Of a stretch of DNA of 64,000 nucleotides, positions 43,920 to 52,963 are shown one piece after another (within the stretch, counting starts at the first letter, position 1; each line of letters opens with the position of its first letter). Both the position numbers and the translations under genes were made by a program. Source of the stretch: Rhizobiaceae bacterium (GTDB lineage Bacteria; Pseudomonadota; Alphaproteobacteria; Rhizobiales; Rhizobiaceae); the NCBI GenBank assembly GCA_028279875.1, contig JANQMU010000140.1, forward strand, positions 20,313-84,312, in the 5' to 3' direction. The notes under the pieces are model-generated. The model was given only the letters and a program-made list of their open reading frames with translations, was not told the DNA's origin and did not search any database.

Positions 43920-45796
43920 TGGGTGAAATCCCTGTCGAAGATGTAGGAGCGGCGCTTGGCGATCTTGCGCGCGCTGTCGATCGCCGACTGGATGTCGAAC
44001 GTGTCGCGAATGCCGTCCTTGCTGGGCTTGGAGACCGCCGAGTAGACGAGCGGGAAATTCTGCAGGGTGGACAGGATCGGGTTGGGCGACGTCATGCCGA
44101 GGCCGCAGCGGCTGGTTTCGATGATCGTTGCCGACAGATCCTTCAGATAGTCGATGTCCTCGGGGTTGGCGAGACCCTTTCGGAATTTGCCGATCGCCTT
44201 CTGCAGGAAGACATTGCCGACACGGCACGGCGTGCAGTAACCGCAGCTTTCATGCACGAAGAAGGACATGTAGTATTCGACGATCTCCAGGATGTTGCGC
44301 TCGCCATTGAAGATGATGATGGCGCCGCCAGTCGCCAGATCGTCGAAGGTCAGCTTGCCACCGAAACCGTCGCGGGCAACCATGGTGCCGCTCGGCCCAC
44401 CGATTTGAACGGCGGCGGCATCCTGCCCGCCGACCATGTCCAGAATCTCCCAGACGGAGTGGCCATAGGGCAGTTCGTAGATACCGGGGTTCAGGCAATC
44501 GCCGCAGATCGAAAAGAGCTTGGTGCCATGGGACCCGTCGGTGCCCATGGCGTGGAACCATTGCGCGCCGCGATCCAGAATGCGGGCTGCGTGGCAGAAG
44601 GTCTCCACATTGTTGACGACGGTGGGATATCCGAGATATCCGCGGTTCACCGGGAATGGCGGGCGGGTCTTGGGCTCGCCCGGCAGCCCTTCGCAGGAAC
44701 TGATCAAGGCGCCCTCTTCGCCACAGACATAGGCGCCGGCACCGAGCTGCAGGCGGATGTCGAAATCAAACCCCTTGAGCCCGAGAATGCTCTCACCCAG
44801 AAGACCGCGCCGGCGGCGCTCCTCCAGAACCTGCTCGAGCAATTCGCGCAAGTAAACATATTCGCCGCGCAGATAAAGAATGCCCTCACGCGCGCCGACG
44901 GCGCGGGCGGCAATGGTCATGCCTTCGATCAGCAGATGCGGCCGTTCCGTCAGCAGCACGCGGTCCTTGAACGTGCCCGGCTCACCCTCATCGGCATTGC
45001 ACAGCACATAGTGTTTCTCGGCGCGTTCGGCGGCGGCGAAACGCCATTTCCGGCCGGTCGTGAAACCGGCGCCACCACAGCCGCGCAATCCACTCTCTTC
45101 GATCGCCGTGATGATCTGGGCCGGCGTCATACCGGCCGCGTTGGCAAGACCGGCATCCTCCGGCACCGGTCCGAGCAGGACCTCGCCGGCATGGCGGATA
45201 TTGTTGTCCACCATGTGGTTGGCCCGTTCGAGCGGCGTCAGTTCCTGGAAGCGGTCGCTGACCAGATGTTCGGGCATCTGTCCGGCTTTCAGGGCCTCTG
45301 CAATGCTGCGCGCGGTTTCCGGCGTGAGCCGTGTCAACACAACATCATTGACCATGGCGGCGGGCGCCTGGTCGCACATGCCGATACAGGGCGTGTATTC
45401 CAGCGAAAAGGACCCGTCGGCGGATGTCTCGCCGACGGCGATCCCGAGCACCTCTTCAAAGACAGCAACGACCTCGGCAAGACCACTGAAACGATCGACG
45501 ATATCGTCGCACAGACGGATGGTGATCCGGCCCTTTGGCGTCAGGGACAGGAAGGAATAAAAGCTCGCAACGCCTTCCACTTCGATGCGGGTGAGCCCGG
45601 TCCGCGCAGCCACCTTGTCCATGGTCGACGGTGCGATGCACCGGTAGCGATCCTGAATATCGAGCAGGATATCCAGCATCCGGTGCCGGTCATTTCCGTA
45701 GTGGCCGCAGATGGCCGCGATCTCGGCATCCGGAACCTCGGCCGCCCCGCCGGACGCGGCGACCCCATCATTCGAACCGGAACGACCGTTATCCAA
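43916..45796 (-). CDS. hoxF: hydrogenase diaphorase subunit HoxF with HoxE-like N-terminal domain
   Basis: 626 residues from a TTG at 45796, chosen because AGGAGG lies 9 nt before it; upstream in-frame codons back to 45931 run without a ribosome site. Residues about 20-170 are thioredoxin-like (NuoE/HoxE) with DIVDRFSG and the CIGMC cysteines for [2Fe-2S]. The rest is NuoF-like: GCGGAGFTTGRKW for NADH/FMN, GAGAYVCGEE, and SCGYCTPCRVG plus a later Cys for [4Fe-4S]. This fused form is the Ralstonia-type HoxF. Catalyses NAD+/NADH exchange. Confidence 0.93.
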   Translation of the reverse strand: MDNGRSGSNDGVAASGGAAEVPDAEIAAICGHYGNDRHRMLDILLDIQDRYRCIAPSTMDKVAARTGLTRIEVEGVASFYSFLSLTPKGRITIRLCDDIVDRFSGLAEVVAVFEEVLGIAVGETSADGSFSLEYTPCIGMCDQAPAAMVNDVVLTRLTPETARSIAEALKAGQMPEHLVSDRFQELTPLERANHMVDNNIRHAGEVLLGPVPEDAGLANAAGMTPAQIITAIEESGLRGCGGAGFTTGRKWRFAAAERAEKHYVLCNADEGEPGTFKDRVLLTERPHLLIEGMTIAARAVGAREGILYLRGEYVYLRELLEQVLEERRRRGLLGESILGLKGFDFDIRLQLGAGAYVCGEEGALISSCEGLPGEPKTRPPFPVNRGYLGYPTVVNNVETFCHAARILDRGAQWFHAMGTDGSHGTKLFSICGDCLNPGIYELPYGHSVWEILDMVGGQDAAAVQIGGPSGTMVARDGFGGKLTFDDLATGGAIIIFNGERNILEIVEYYMSFFVHESCGYCTPCRVGNVFLQKAIGKFRKGLANPEDIDYLKDLSATIIETSRCGLGMTSPNPILSTLQNFPLVYSAVSKPSKDGIRDTFDIQSAIDSARKIAKRRSYIFDRDFTQ

Positions 45797-45948
45797 GACC
45801 TGCGTCCTCCTGAGATTTCGGGAACTGGTGTCGCGCCCGCAACTCGGTGTAGCCAAGATTATGGCGCTTGCGCACAAAGACAAGGATTTGCCGGCCAACT
45901 CCCACAAAAACGCGTTGCGGCAAGCTCCCACATTTTATCATAACATCC

Positions 45949-45962
45949 TTGACCCACATCAA
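45949..45962. promoter_or_regulatory. FNR/FixK-type box upstream of hoxF
   Basis: TTGAC-CCAC-ATCAA matches the FNR/FixK/Anr consensus TTGAY-N4-RTCAA. It lies about 155 bp before the hoxF TTG, in the 193-bp space between hypF and hoxF, followed on the minus strand by the A+T-rich TATGATAAAAT stretch (45942-45932), a plausible -10. This would tie expression to low oxygen, as expected for a hydrogenase. Whether it activates (class II spacing is not exact) or represses is unclear. Confidence 0.65.
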
Positions 45963-45989
45963 TTTGACTGAAATCAGCCTGTCGGGCCG

Positions 45990-48341
45990 TCAATCCGGCG
46001 CCGGCAAGCTTCCTGATGCTGCGACAACGGCCTGGCCGAGGGCCAGCCCGCCGTCGTTTTCAGGGACTTGGCGATGCGTCAAGACACGAAAACCCGCCTC
46101 GGTGCAGCGCGCATGGAGGCCGTCGCGCAGGATGGCATTCTGAAAAACACCGCCTGAAAGGACAACGGTTTGCGTGGGGCTGACACGCAAGCCCGTCAGG
46201 GCCCGCACAAACGCCTCGATCAATCCGAGATGCACACGGGCGGCGATCCGGCCCGGATCGACCTGCCGCTCCAGATCAGCCAGCAGCGCGCGCCAGAGGG
46301 GTTGAAACGAAAACTGGAGCCCGCCTGAGCGATCGATGTCGACGGGATACCCTTTTTCGTCTCCGACAAAGGGCCTTGCAAGGCTTTCCAGTGTCATCGC
46401 CGCCTGCCCTTCGAAGCTTTGCCGATGGAAACAGATCAGCAGCGCAGCTGCAACCGCGTCGAAGAACCGCCCGGCAGAAGAGGACAGGGGCGAATTGATG
46501 CCTTGCAGCACCATCCGATCGAGTATCTCCGCCTCCCGCCCCTGCAGCGCGCTTCGCAATTCGGCGCTTTCGATATGGTCGCGATAATCCGCACCGAACG
46601 CGACATGGAGATGCGCCAGAAGATTGCGCCAGGGTTCGCGCATGGCCGCCGCCCCGCCCGGCAAGGGGACCGGCGGCAGATGGCCGACCCTCTCGAACGC
46701 CTGCCCATTGGCCTTGAGAACCTCGCCGCCCCAAACCGTGGCATCCGGGCCCCAGCCCGCACCGTCCAGGATGACGCCAAGAACATGATCCCCGGCGGAC
46801 GCCTGCTCCCCGTGCTCTGCAAGACAGGCCGCCAGATGGGCGTGATGGTGCTGGACCTGGATCAGTTCGGCACCGAATTCAGCAGCGAGCTCTCTGCCGT
46901 AAACCGCCGACAGATAGTGCGGATGCATGTCGATGGCGACGACATTCGGCCTGAACCGGTAGAGCGCCAGATAGTGACGCAGCGTCGATTTGTAGTCCGC
47001 AAGGGTCGCGGCGTTTTTCAGATCGCCGATATGCTGCGAAAGAACCGCGTCACGTCCGTTCAACAGGCAGAATGTGGATTTCAACTCGCCACCCATTGCC
47101 AGCACCTTCGGCGCCGCCGCAAAAGACGACGCGCATCGGATCGGCGCCGGAGCAAGACCGCGTGCCCGGCGCAGAACCGCCGGGCCGGAGCTGCCCAGCC
47201 GCATCACGCTGTCGTCGACACGGGTGACGATTTCCCGGTCATGCATCAGGAGCCCGTCCACCAGCGCCCCGAGCCGATCCCGCGCATCGTCATTGTCGGT
47301 TTCCTGCGGGTCGTCCGACAGATTGCCGGAGGTCAGGACGATGGGCGTGTCGAGCCTGGACAGGAGAAGGTGGTGCAGGGGCGTGTTCGGCAGCATGAAA
47401 CCGAGACGGTCCTGCTGTGGCGCAATATTGTGAGCCAGCGGATCTCCGTCGGCCTGAAGCAGCACAATGGGTGCCGCAGCACTCGCCAGCAGGCTTGCTT
47501 CCGCATCGCTCACGGCGCAGTGGCGTTTCACCTGCATCAGGTCCCGCGCCATCAGCGCCAGCGGCTTGTGCGGGCGGTTCTTCCGCCGGCGAAGTTCGGC
47601 GACCGCCTTTTCGTTGCCGGCGTCGACGGCGATCTGAAATCCACCGAGGCCTTTGATCGCGATGATCCCGCCGGAGAGCAGCTTGGCTGCGGCGACAGCA
47701 ATGGGGTCGCCGGCAACATTCGAACCGTCACTGGCTTCATACCACAGCCGCGGGCCGCAGGCGGGACAGGCAATCGGCTGTGCATGGAACCGGCGGTCGG
47801 CGGGATTGTCATACTCCGCGCGGCAGTCCTCGCACATCGCAAAGACCGACATGGACGTCGAAACGCGGTCATAGGGCATGTCGCGAAGAATGGAAATCCT
47901 CGGCCCGCAATGGGTGCAGTTGGTAAATGCATAGCCGAAGCGCCGGTCGGACAAATCCTGGATATCCGCGAGACAGTCCGCGCACGTCGCCGCGTCCGGA
48001 ACGATGCCCGTTCCCTCGCCCGCCTTGTCGCTGTCCAGGATCCGAAATCCGTCCGGCCGCTCATCTCGAACGGCGTCACGGACATCCATCCGGTCAACCC
48101 GCGCCAGCGGCGGCAGATCCACCGTCAGCCGCTTGACGAATTCTTCCTGGGCATCGGGCTCTCCAAAGATGTCAATGGCGACCCCATCGCCGTTATTCCG
48201 GACGAACCCCGAAACCGCCGTCGCCCGCGCGATCCGCCACGCAAAGGGCCGGAACCCGACCCCCTGGACAATGCCTTTGATCCGGATGTGTTTGCCAGGA
48301 AAGGCCCCACGCTCAAGCCTCGGCGCCGCACGTGAAACCAT
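45990..48341 (-). CDS. hypF: hydrogenase maturation carbamoyltransferase HypF
   Basis: 783 residues, full family length. N-terminal acylphosphatase domain (GIVQGVGFRPFAWRIA), two C4 zinc fingers (CADCLADI / CTHCG and CEDCRAEY / CPACG), the YrdC-like domain (IIAIKGLGGFQIAVDA), and the Kae1-like carbamoyltransferase domain with VQHHHAHLAAC. Makes carbamoyl adenylate and passes it to HypE. First gene of the cluster; hoxF follows after 193 bp with its own promoter signs. Confidence 0.95.
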   Translation of the reverse strand: MVSRAAPRLERGAFPGKHIRIKGIVQGVGFRPFAWRIARATAVSGFVRNNGDGVAIDIFGEPDAQEEFVKRLTVDLPPLARVDRMDVRDAVRDERPDGFRILDSDKAGEGTGIVPDAATCADCLADIQDLSDRRFGYAFTNCTHCGPRISILRDMPYDRVSTSMSVFAMCEDCRAEYDNPADRRFHAQPIACPACGPRLWYEASDGSNVAGDPIAVAAAKLLSGGIIAIKGLGGFQIAVDAGNEKAVAELRRRKNRPHKPLALMARDLMQVKRHCAVSDAEASLLASAAAPIVLLQADGDPLAHNIAPQQDRLGFMLPNTPLHHLLLSRLDTPIVLTSGNLSDDPQETDNDDARDRLGALVDGLLMHDREIVTRVDDSVMRLGSSGPAVLRRARGLAPAPIRCASSFAAAPKVLAMGGELKSTFCLLNGRDAVLSQHIGDLKNAATLADYKSTLRHYLALYRFRPNVVAIDMHPHYLSAVYGRELAAEFGAELIQVQHHHAHLAACLAEHGEQASAGDHVLGVILDGAGWGPDATVWGGEVLKANGQAFERVGHLPPVPLPGGAAAMREPWRNLLAHLHVAFGADYRDHIESAELRSALQGREAEILDRMVLQGINSPLSSSAGRFFDAVAAALLICFHRQSFEGQAAMTLESLARPFVGDEKGYPVDIDRSGGLQFSFQPLWRALLADLERQVDPGRIAARVHLGLIEAFVRALTGLRVSPTQTVVLSGGVFQNAILRDGLHARCTEAGFRVLTHRQVPENDGGLALGQAVVAASGSLPAPD

Positions 48342-48397
48342 GTGTCAGTCACAAGTCTTCGAAGGAAACCATAGCACACACCAAGGTATGCTTTTGC

Positions 48398-48411
48398 CTT
48401 GACGCGTCAAG
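48398..48411. promoter_or_regulatory. 14-bp palindrome upstream of hypF
   Basis: CTTGACGCGTCAAG is a perfect palindrome 57 bp before the hypF start, in the 247-bp divergent region with the SDR operon. It resembles but does not match an FNR box (the half-sites are two bases too close). It could be a site for a hydrogenase or operon regulator. Confidence 0.45.
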
Positions 48412-48533
48412 TTCATGGCGATGATGACGATCGACAGGACCCGCTCGAAACCAGCCAGCTCATTTGAGTGACCAGAAACATGGGTAAAGCGTAAGCGTCC
48501 GGCGTATGGCACGCAGATTTTCCTGCACTGGAC

Positions 48534-48547
48534 ACTACCATGGTAGT
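48534..48547. promoter_or_regulatory. operator of the sugar-acid operon (ACTACCATGGTAGT)
   Basis: A 14-bp perfect palindrome, ACTACCATGGTAGT, 42-55 bp before the first gene of the plus-strand operon, followed by a partial copy TATGGTA. FCD-type GntR regulators often recognise TGGTA/TACCA-like dyads, and one is the seventh gene of this operon. An A+T-rich stretch (GGTAATTATCAAAAT) directly after it may be the -10 region, so binding would block transcription. Confidence 0.6.
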
Positions 48548-48588
48548 ATGGTAATTATCAAAATCTGTTAAGCAACAGGGTTTTTGGA

Positions 48589-49347
48589 ATGTGCGTGGTG
48601 ATAACCGGGGCAGGCAAAGGGATTGGGCGCGCGGTGGCCGAACGGATGGCCCAGGATGGTGTGGCACTGGTTCTGGTCGATATCGATGCGGCCGCGCTGA
48701 ACGACGTCAAAGCCGATCTTGCTTCCAGGACAACCCACGTCACTTGCATCGCGGGCTCAGTGGCGGACGAGGAGATATCCCGGCAAACGTCAAGGGCCGC
48801 GATGGACCTGGACGGTGCAACGGGGTTTTCGCACAACGCCGGCATTCAGCGGTATGGATCCGCAGTCGAGACCACCCCCGAGCAGTGGGACGAGGTTCTG
48901 AATGTCAATTTACGCGGCGCCTACCTGATGTCGCGCGCCTTGCTGCCGCAGCTGGTTCGGTCCAAAGGCGCCTGCGTGTTCATGGCTTCGGTTCAGGGAC
49001 TGGCGACGCAACGGAACGTGGCCGCTTACACCGTCTCGAAGCATGGGCTCATCGGACTGGCCAAGTCCATTGCGGTCGATTTTGCCGACGCCGGCGTCCG
49101 GTCAAACGCCCTGGCCCCGGGGTCAGTCAAGACGCCAATGCTCGACTGGGCAGTCGGACTGGCCGATGACCCCGATGCTGTTTGGGATGAAATCAACGCA
49201 ATGCATCCGTTGGGCCGCGCAGCGGAGGCCGACGAAGTGGCCGAACTGGTGGCCTTCCTCTTGTCAGACCGCGCTTCGTTCATCACCGGTGAGGTGATCC
49301 GGATCGACGGCGGGCTCATGGCCCGTTTGGGCGGTTCTCCCAGATAG
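48589..49347 (+). CDS. SDR family oxidoreductase of the sugar-acid operon
   Basis: 252 residues. NAD-binding TGAGKGIGRAVAE, the NNAG equivalent reads HNAG, the catalytic Tyr and Lys are in YTVSKHG, and the closing IRIDGGLMARLGG is typical. Probably oxidises an aldose or sugar acid at C1 to a lactone, or reduces a keto acid. First gene of the operon; the enolase-type dehydratase follows after 12 nt. Confidence 0.88.
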   Translation: MCVVITGAGKGIGRAVAERMAQDGVALVLVDIDAAALNDVKADLASRTTHVTCIAGSVADEEISRQTSRAAMDLDGATGFSHNAGIQRYGSAVETTPEQWDEVLNVNLRGAYLMSRALLPQLVRSKGACVFMASVQGLATQRNVAAYTVSKHGLIGLAKSIAVDFADAGVRSNALAPGSVKTPMLDWAVGLADDPDAVWDEINAMHPLGRAAEADEVAELVAFLLSDRASFITGEVIRIDGGLMARLGGSPR

Positions 49348-49359
49348 AAGAAGTTTTCT

Positions 49360-50607
49360 GTGACGATTACCGACATCAAGGCGACAACAGTTGCAGTTCC
49401 ACTGGAGGCACCGTTACGGCACGCCGCTGGCGCGCATTGGGGGCGGTTCATCCGAACGATTGTCGAAGTTGTCGGCGATGACGGTCTGTCAGGCTGGGGT
49501 GAGCTTGGCGGTGGCGGCGAGAGCGCCGAAGCATCCGTGACGTCGCTGAGACCGTACCTGCTCGGGCACGATCCTCTGAATTTGGAGCAATTGCGCTGGA
49601 AGTTAATGAACCCCACCGCGACACTCTACAACAATCGCCTGCAGCTGCATGCTGCGATCGAAATGGCCTGCATCGATCTGGCCGGGAAGCGCCTCGGCCT
49701 GCCTGCGCACCAGATCCTCGGCGGCGCTCTTCGCGACAAGGTCGAATTCGCGAGCTATCTGTTCTTTCGCTACGAGGACAACGGAACCGGTGGTGAAACA
49801 AGCCCCGCCGAAATCGTGGACCACGCCCGTGACCTGAAGGAAAAGCATGGATTTCGCACCCACAAGCTCAAGGCTGGGCATTTCGATGCGGCGCATGAAG
49901 TTGCCGTGTTCCGCACTCTCGCCGAAGCTTTTCCTGAAGACTCGGTAAGACTGGACCCTAACGGCGTCTGGTCGGTCGAAGAGGCCATCCGTGTCGGTCG
50001 CTCGATTGCCGATCTCAACAACGACTACTTCGAGGACCCGACTTGGGGGCTGGAAGGGATGCGCAGGGTGCGTGAGGGACAGCCGATCCCGACTGCAACC
50101 AATATGGTCGTCGTGAATTTTGAACAGCTTGCGCAGTGCATCCGGCACGACCAGGTCGATGTGATCCTGCTCGACACCACCTTCTGGGGCGGGCTCCGCC
50201 AGTCGATCAAGGCGGCACAGGTGCTTGAGACGTTTCAGCGTTCGGCTGCCGTGCATTCCTCCGGTGAACTGGGCATTCAACTGGCGTCAATGTTGCATCT
50301 GGGGGCGGTGCTGCCCAACCTGAACTTTGCGGCAGATGCCCATTACCATCATTTGACCGATGATATCTTGAAAGGCGGCAAGCTGCCTTACCGGAACGGC
50401 TGTATCGACGTGCCAACCGGCCCCGGGCTCGGGGTTGAGCCCTGCCGGGACAAAATTGCCCGATTTTCCGAACTCTACCGCAAGACCGGCGGTTATGCCT
50501 ATGACCGTGATCCGGGTCGACCGGGCTGGTATTCCATCTGGCCGGAAAAGAACTTCGCTAATCCAGACGTGAAAACGGTGCCGGAGGATCCGTCGTGGCG
50601 GAAGTAG
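49360..50607 (+). CDS. enolase-superfamily acid-sugar dehydratase, glucarate dehydratase-like
   Basis: 415 residues from a GTG at 49360. Two-domain enolase fold. The general-base K-x-K pair is in THKLKAG, metal ligands Asp in RLDPNG, Glu in FEDPTW and Asn in TATNMVV, and the second acid/base His in AVHSSGELG, the arrangement of the glucarate dehydratase subgroup. It removes water from an aldonate or aldarate to give a 2-keto-3-deoxy acid. Ends inside the next gene (13-nt overlap). Exact sugar acid unknown; no aldolase for the product in the window. Confidence 0.85.
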   Translation: MTITDIKATTVAVPLEAPLRHAAGAHWGRFIRTIVEVVGDDGLSGWGELGGGGESAEASVTSLRPYLLGHDPLNLEQLRWKLMNPTATLYNNRLQLHAAIEMACIDLAGKRLGLPAHQILGGALRDKVEFASYLFFRYEDNGTGGETSPAEIVDHARDLKEKHGFRTHKLKAGHFDAAHEVAVFRTLAEAFPEDSVRLDPNGVWSVEEAIRVGRSIADLNNDYFEDPTWGLEGMRRVREGQPIPTATNMVVVNFEQLAQCIRHDQVDVILLDTTFWGGLRQSIKAAQVLETFQRSAAVHSSGELGIQLASMLHLGAVLPNLNFAADAHYHHLTDDILKGGKLPYRNGCIDVPTGPGLGVEPCRDKIARFSELYRKTGGYAYDRDPGRPGWYSIWPEKNFANPDVKTVPEDPSWRK

Positions 50608-51695
50608 TCGTGCGTGATCTGGTCAAGGTCTACGGCAAGAGCCTTGCGGTTCGCGGTATCGACCTGGATGTTCCCGATGGATCATTCGTCGTACTTGTCG
50701 GGCCATCGGGTTGCGGCAAGTCCACAACCCTGCGGATGATTGCCGGTCTCGAAAGCATAAGCCACGGCGAATTGCGCATTGGCGGAAAGCTGGCAAATCA
50801 CCTGCCGTCTCGCGACCGCGGGGTGGCGATGGTCTTTCAGACTTATGCGCTCTACCCGCATCTTACGGTTCGCGACAACCTGTCCTTTTCGCTGAAACTT
50901 TCCAAAGTGCAGGCCAATGACATCGAGCACAGGATTGCCGGGGCAATCCAGGCGCTGGAGCTTGAACCCTATCGCGACAGGCGACCGTCCGAGCTTTCCG
51001 GTGGGCAACGCCAGCGCGTCGCCATGGGACGGGCCATCGTGCGTGAGCCGGACGTGTTCCTGTTCGACGAACCCCTGTCGAACCTCGACGCAAAACTGCG
51101 CAACCAGATGCGGGTCGAGATCAAGCGCCTTCAACATCGCCTTGGAGTGACGACCATCTATGTGACCCACGACCAGGTCGAAGCAATGACGCTGGCTGAC
51201 ATCATCGTGGTCATGAAAGACGGCGAGATCGCCCAGAAGGGCACGCCTCTCGAAGTGTTCGAAAATCCGGCGAGCAAGTTCGTCGCCGGATTCATCGGGA
51301 CACCGCAGATGAATCTCTTCGATGGCGTTCTGGAATCTGACGGCGCGGGCCTGAGCGTGGTCAGCGATGCGATGCGCATCGCGGTGCCGCAGAGCCGTTT
51401 CGCAACCGGCCTCGTTGCTGGGCGGAAAGTGATTGCCGGTTTGCGTGCCGAGGACATCGTACCGCTTGGCCACGGTCTGCATCCGGCGGACGCCGCCAGC
51501 ATCGAGGCGCAGGTCATGCTGTCCGAGTTTCTCGGCAACGAAACGCTTCTGTTTGCTCAACTGTCCGGCGCGCAATTCGTAGCACGCATGCAGCAACCGC
51601 GCTGGATCGAAGACGGAGAAACCATGCGGTTTCACATTAATTCCGATCGTCTGCACCTGTTCGATGCCGAAACGGAGCGCAGCCTTCGCGAATGA
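50595..51695 (+). CDS. sugar ABC transporter ATPase (UgpC/MalK type)
   Basis: 366 residues, GTG start overlapping the dehydratase end by 13 nt. Walker A GPSGCGKST, a normal Q-loop VFQTYALYPH, signature LSGGQRQRVAMG, Walker B FLFDEPLSNLD, switch YVTHDQVEAM, and a C-terminal TOBE domain. Serves as the ATPase dimer for the two permeases downstream, in contrast to the paired, Q-loop-altered ATPases at 11-13 kb. Confidence 0.9.
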   Translation: MAEVVVRDLVKVYGKSLAVRGIDLDVPDGSFVVLVGPSGCGKSTTLRMIAGLESISHGELRIGGKLANHLPSRDRGVAMVFQTYALYPHLTVRDNLSFSLKLSKVQANDIEHRIAGAIQALELEPYRDRRPSELSGGQRQRVAMGRAIVREPDVFLFDEPLSNLDAKLRNQMRVEIKRLQHRLGVTTIYVTHDQVEAMTLADIIVVMKDGEIAQKGTPLEVFENPASKFVAGFIGTPQMNLFDGVLESDGAGLSVVSDAMRIAVPQSRFATGLVAGRKVIAGLRAEDIVPLGHGLHPADAASIEAQVMLSEFLGNETLLFAQLSGAQFVARMQQPRWIEDGETMRFHINSDRLHLFDAETERSLRE

Positions 51696-51728
51696 ACGAC
51701 AAACCGATTTCAAACTCAGGAGGAAGAC

Positions 51729-52952
51729 ATGAAGAAGATGTTATTGGGGGCTGCCGCTGCGGCAATCCTGGCCGCATCCTCGGCAATCGCCGGCGAGGTC
51801 CAGCTGTTTCACGACAAGGGATTCTGGTCTGAGCAGCTGCAGAAGGTGGGTGCCGGGTCGGAAGCCGCCACGGGAGTGAAGATCGTCGAGACGCCCTATG
51901 CGACCGCCGAACAATACAAGGCTTTCATTCAGGCCTCGGTGGCCTCCGGCGAGACCCCGAACCTGTTCACCTGGTGGACAGGCGAAACCTTCAACGAACT
52001 GGTCAGCACAGGACAAATCGCGCCACTTGACGACCTTTGGAAGGACATGATCGAGAGCGGGGACTATGGCGCTTCGGCCAAGGACCTGTTCATGGTTGAC
52101 GGTCACCCCTATGCGGTTCCGCTGGTTCTGGCCCGTTGGGTCGTGCTCTATAACAAGCCGCTCTTTGCTGAACTGGGTATTGCGGAACCGACGAGCTGGG
52201 CTGAATTGACCGCTGCCGCCGAGACGATCAAGTCGGCAGGACACACGCCCTTCCTGGCAACGGTTCAGGATGGATGGCGCGGTTTCATCTGGTTCCAGGA
52301 ACTTCTGTTGCGCCTGCATCCCGAGGCGTATAATGGGCTGAATGACGGCTCCGTCGCCTATGACAGCGACGAGGTGCGCGATGTCTTCCAAGCCTGGTCG
52401 GACATGTACGCCAAGGGCTGGTTCTCGGACGCGCGTTCGACCGAGGAGGTCAATGACTATGCACGCGGTGCAGGAGCCATGTATTTGATCGGCGAGTGGG
52501 CCTACGGGCTTGTCACGGCGGCTGGTGTTCCGGAAGATGATGTCGGCGTGTTCATCATGCCCAACGCGGTTGGCGGTAACGCCAGCGCGGTCATCGTCGA
52601 AGGTGCACCGATTGTCGTGTCAAAAGCCGGCCTTGAAGATGCCGATACCATGGCGGCGCTCAAATATTTCGTTTCGGTCGATGGCGCGAATGTCTGGGGC
52701 GAAGCTTCGGGTAATTATATCGGCAACGATGCCGCGAACGCCCCAAATGCGGTCGTCTCGAAGGTGAATTCGGATATGGCTGAAGCCGGTACCGGCGCCT
52801 ATCTGCGCTGGTGGGAAGCGGTTCCGCCCGATCTTCAGGGTGAACTGGTGGCCGAGATGAACCGCTTCATGCTGGATCCGACCATGGAAACCGCCGAGGA
52901 CGTGATGGCGACCATGCAGGCGCTCAACGCCGAATACTGGGCCGATCAGTGA
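51729..52952 (+). CDS. sugar ABC transporter periplasmic binding protein
   Basis: 407 residues. AGGAGGA precedes the ATG. Signal peptide MKKMLLGAAAAAILAASSAIAG, cleaved near AIAG-EVQLF. Mature part has the family-1 layout: VQLFHDKGFWSEQLQKVGAGSEAATGVKI, then FTWWTGETFNELV and VPLVLARWVVLYNKPLFAELG. Binds the operon sugar or sugar acid in the periplasm. Confidence 0.88.
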   Translation: MKKMLLGAAAAAILAASSAIAGEVQLFHDKGFWSEQLQKVGAGSEAATGVKIVETPYATAEQYKAFIQASVASGETPNLFTWWTGETFNELVSTGQIAPLDDLWKDMIESGDYGASAKDLFMVDGHPYAVPLVLARWVVLYNKPLFAELGIAEPTSWAELTAAAETIKSAGHTPFLATVQDGWRGFIWFQELLLRLHPEAYNGLNDGSVAYDSDEVRDVFQAWSDMYAKGWFSDARSTEEVNDYARGAGAMYLIGEWAYGLVTAAGVPEDDVGVFIMPNAVGGNASAVIVEGAPIVVSKAGLEDADTMAALKYFVSVDGANVWGEASGNYIGNDAANAPNAVVSKVNSDMAEAGTGAYLRWWEAVPPDLQGELVAEMNRFMLDPTMETAEDVMATMQALNAEYWADQ

Positions 52953-52963
52953 GGTAGACACCC

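Noticed and set aside
48398..48411. FNR box before hypF
   Set aside because: The half-sites TTGA and TCAA are two bases too close for the TTGAT-N4-ATCAA spacing, so it is kept only as an unnamed palindrome.
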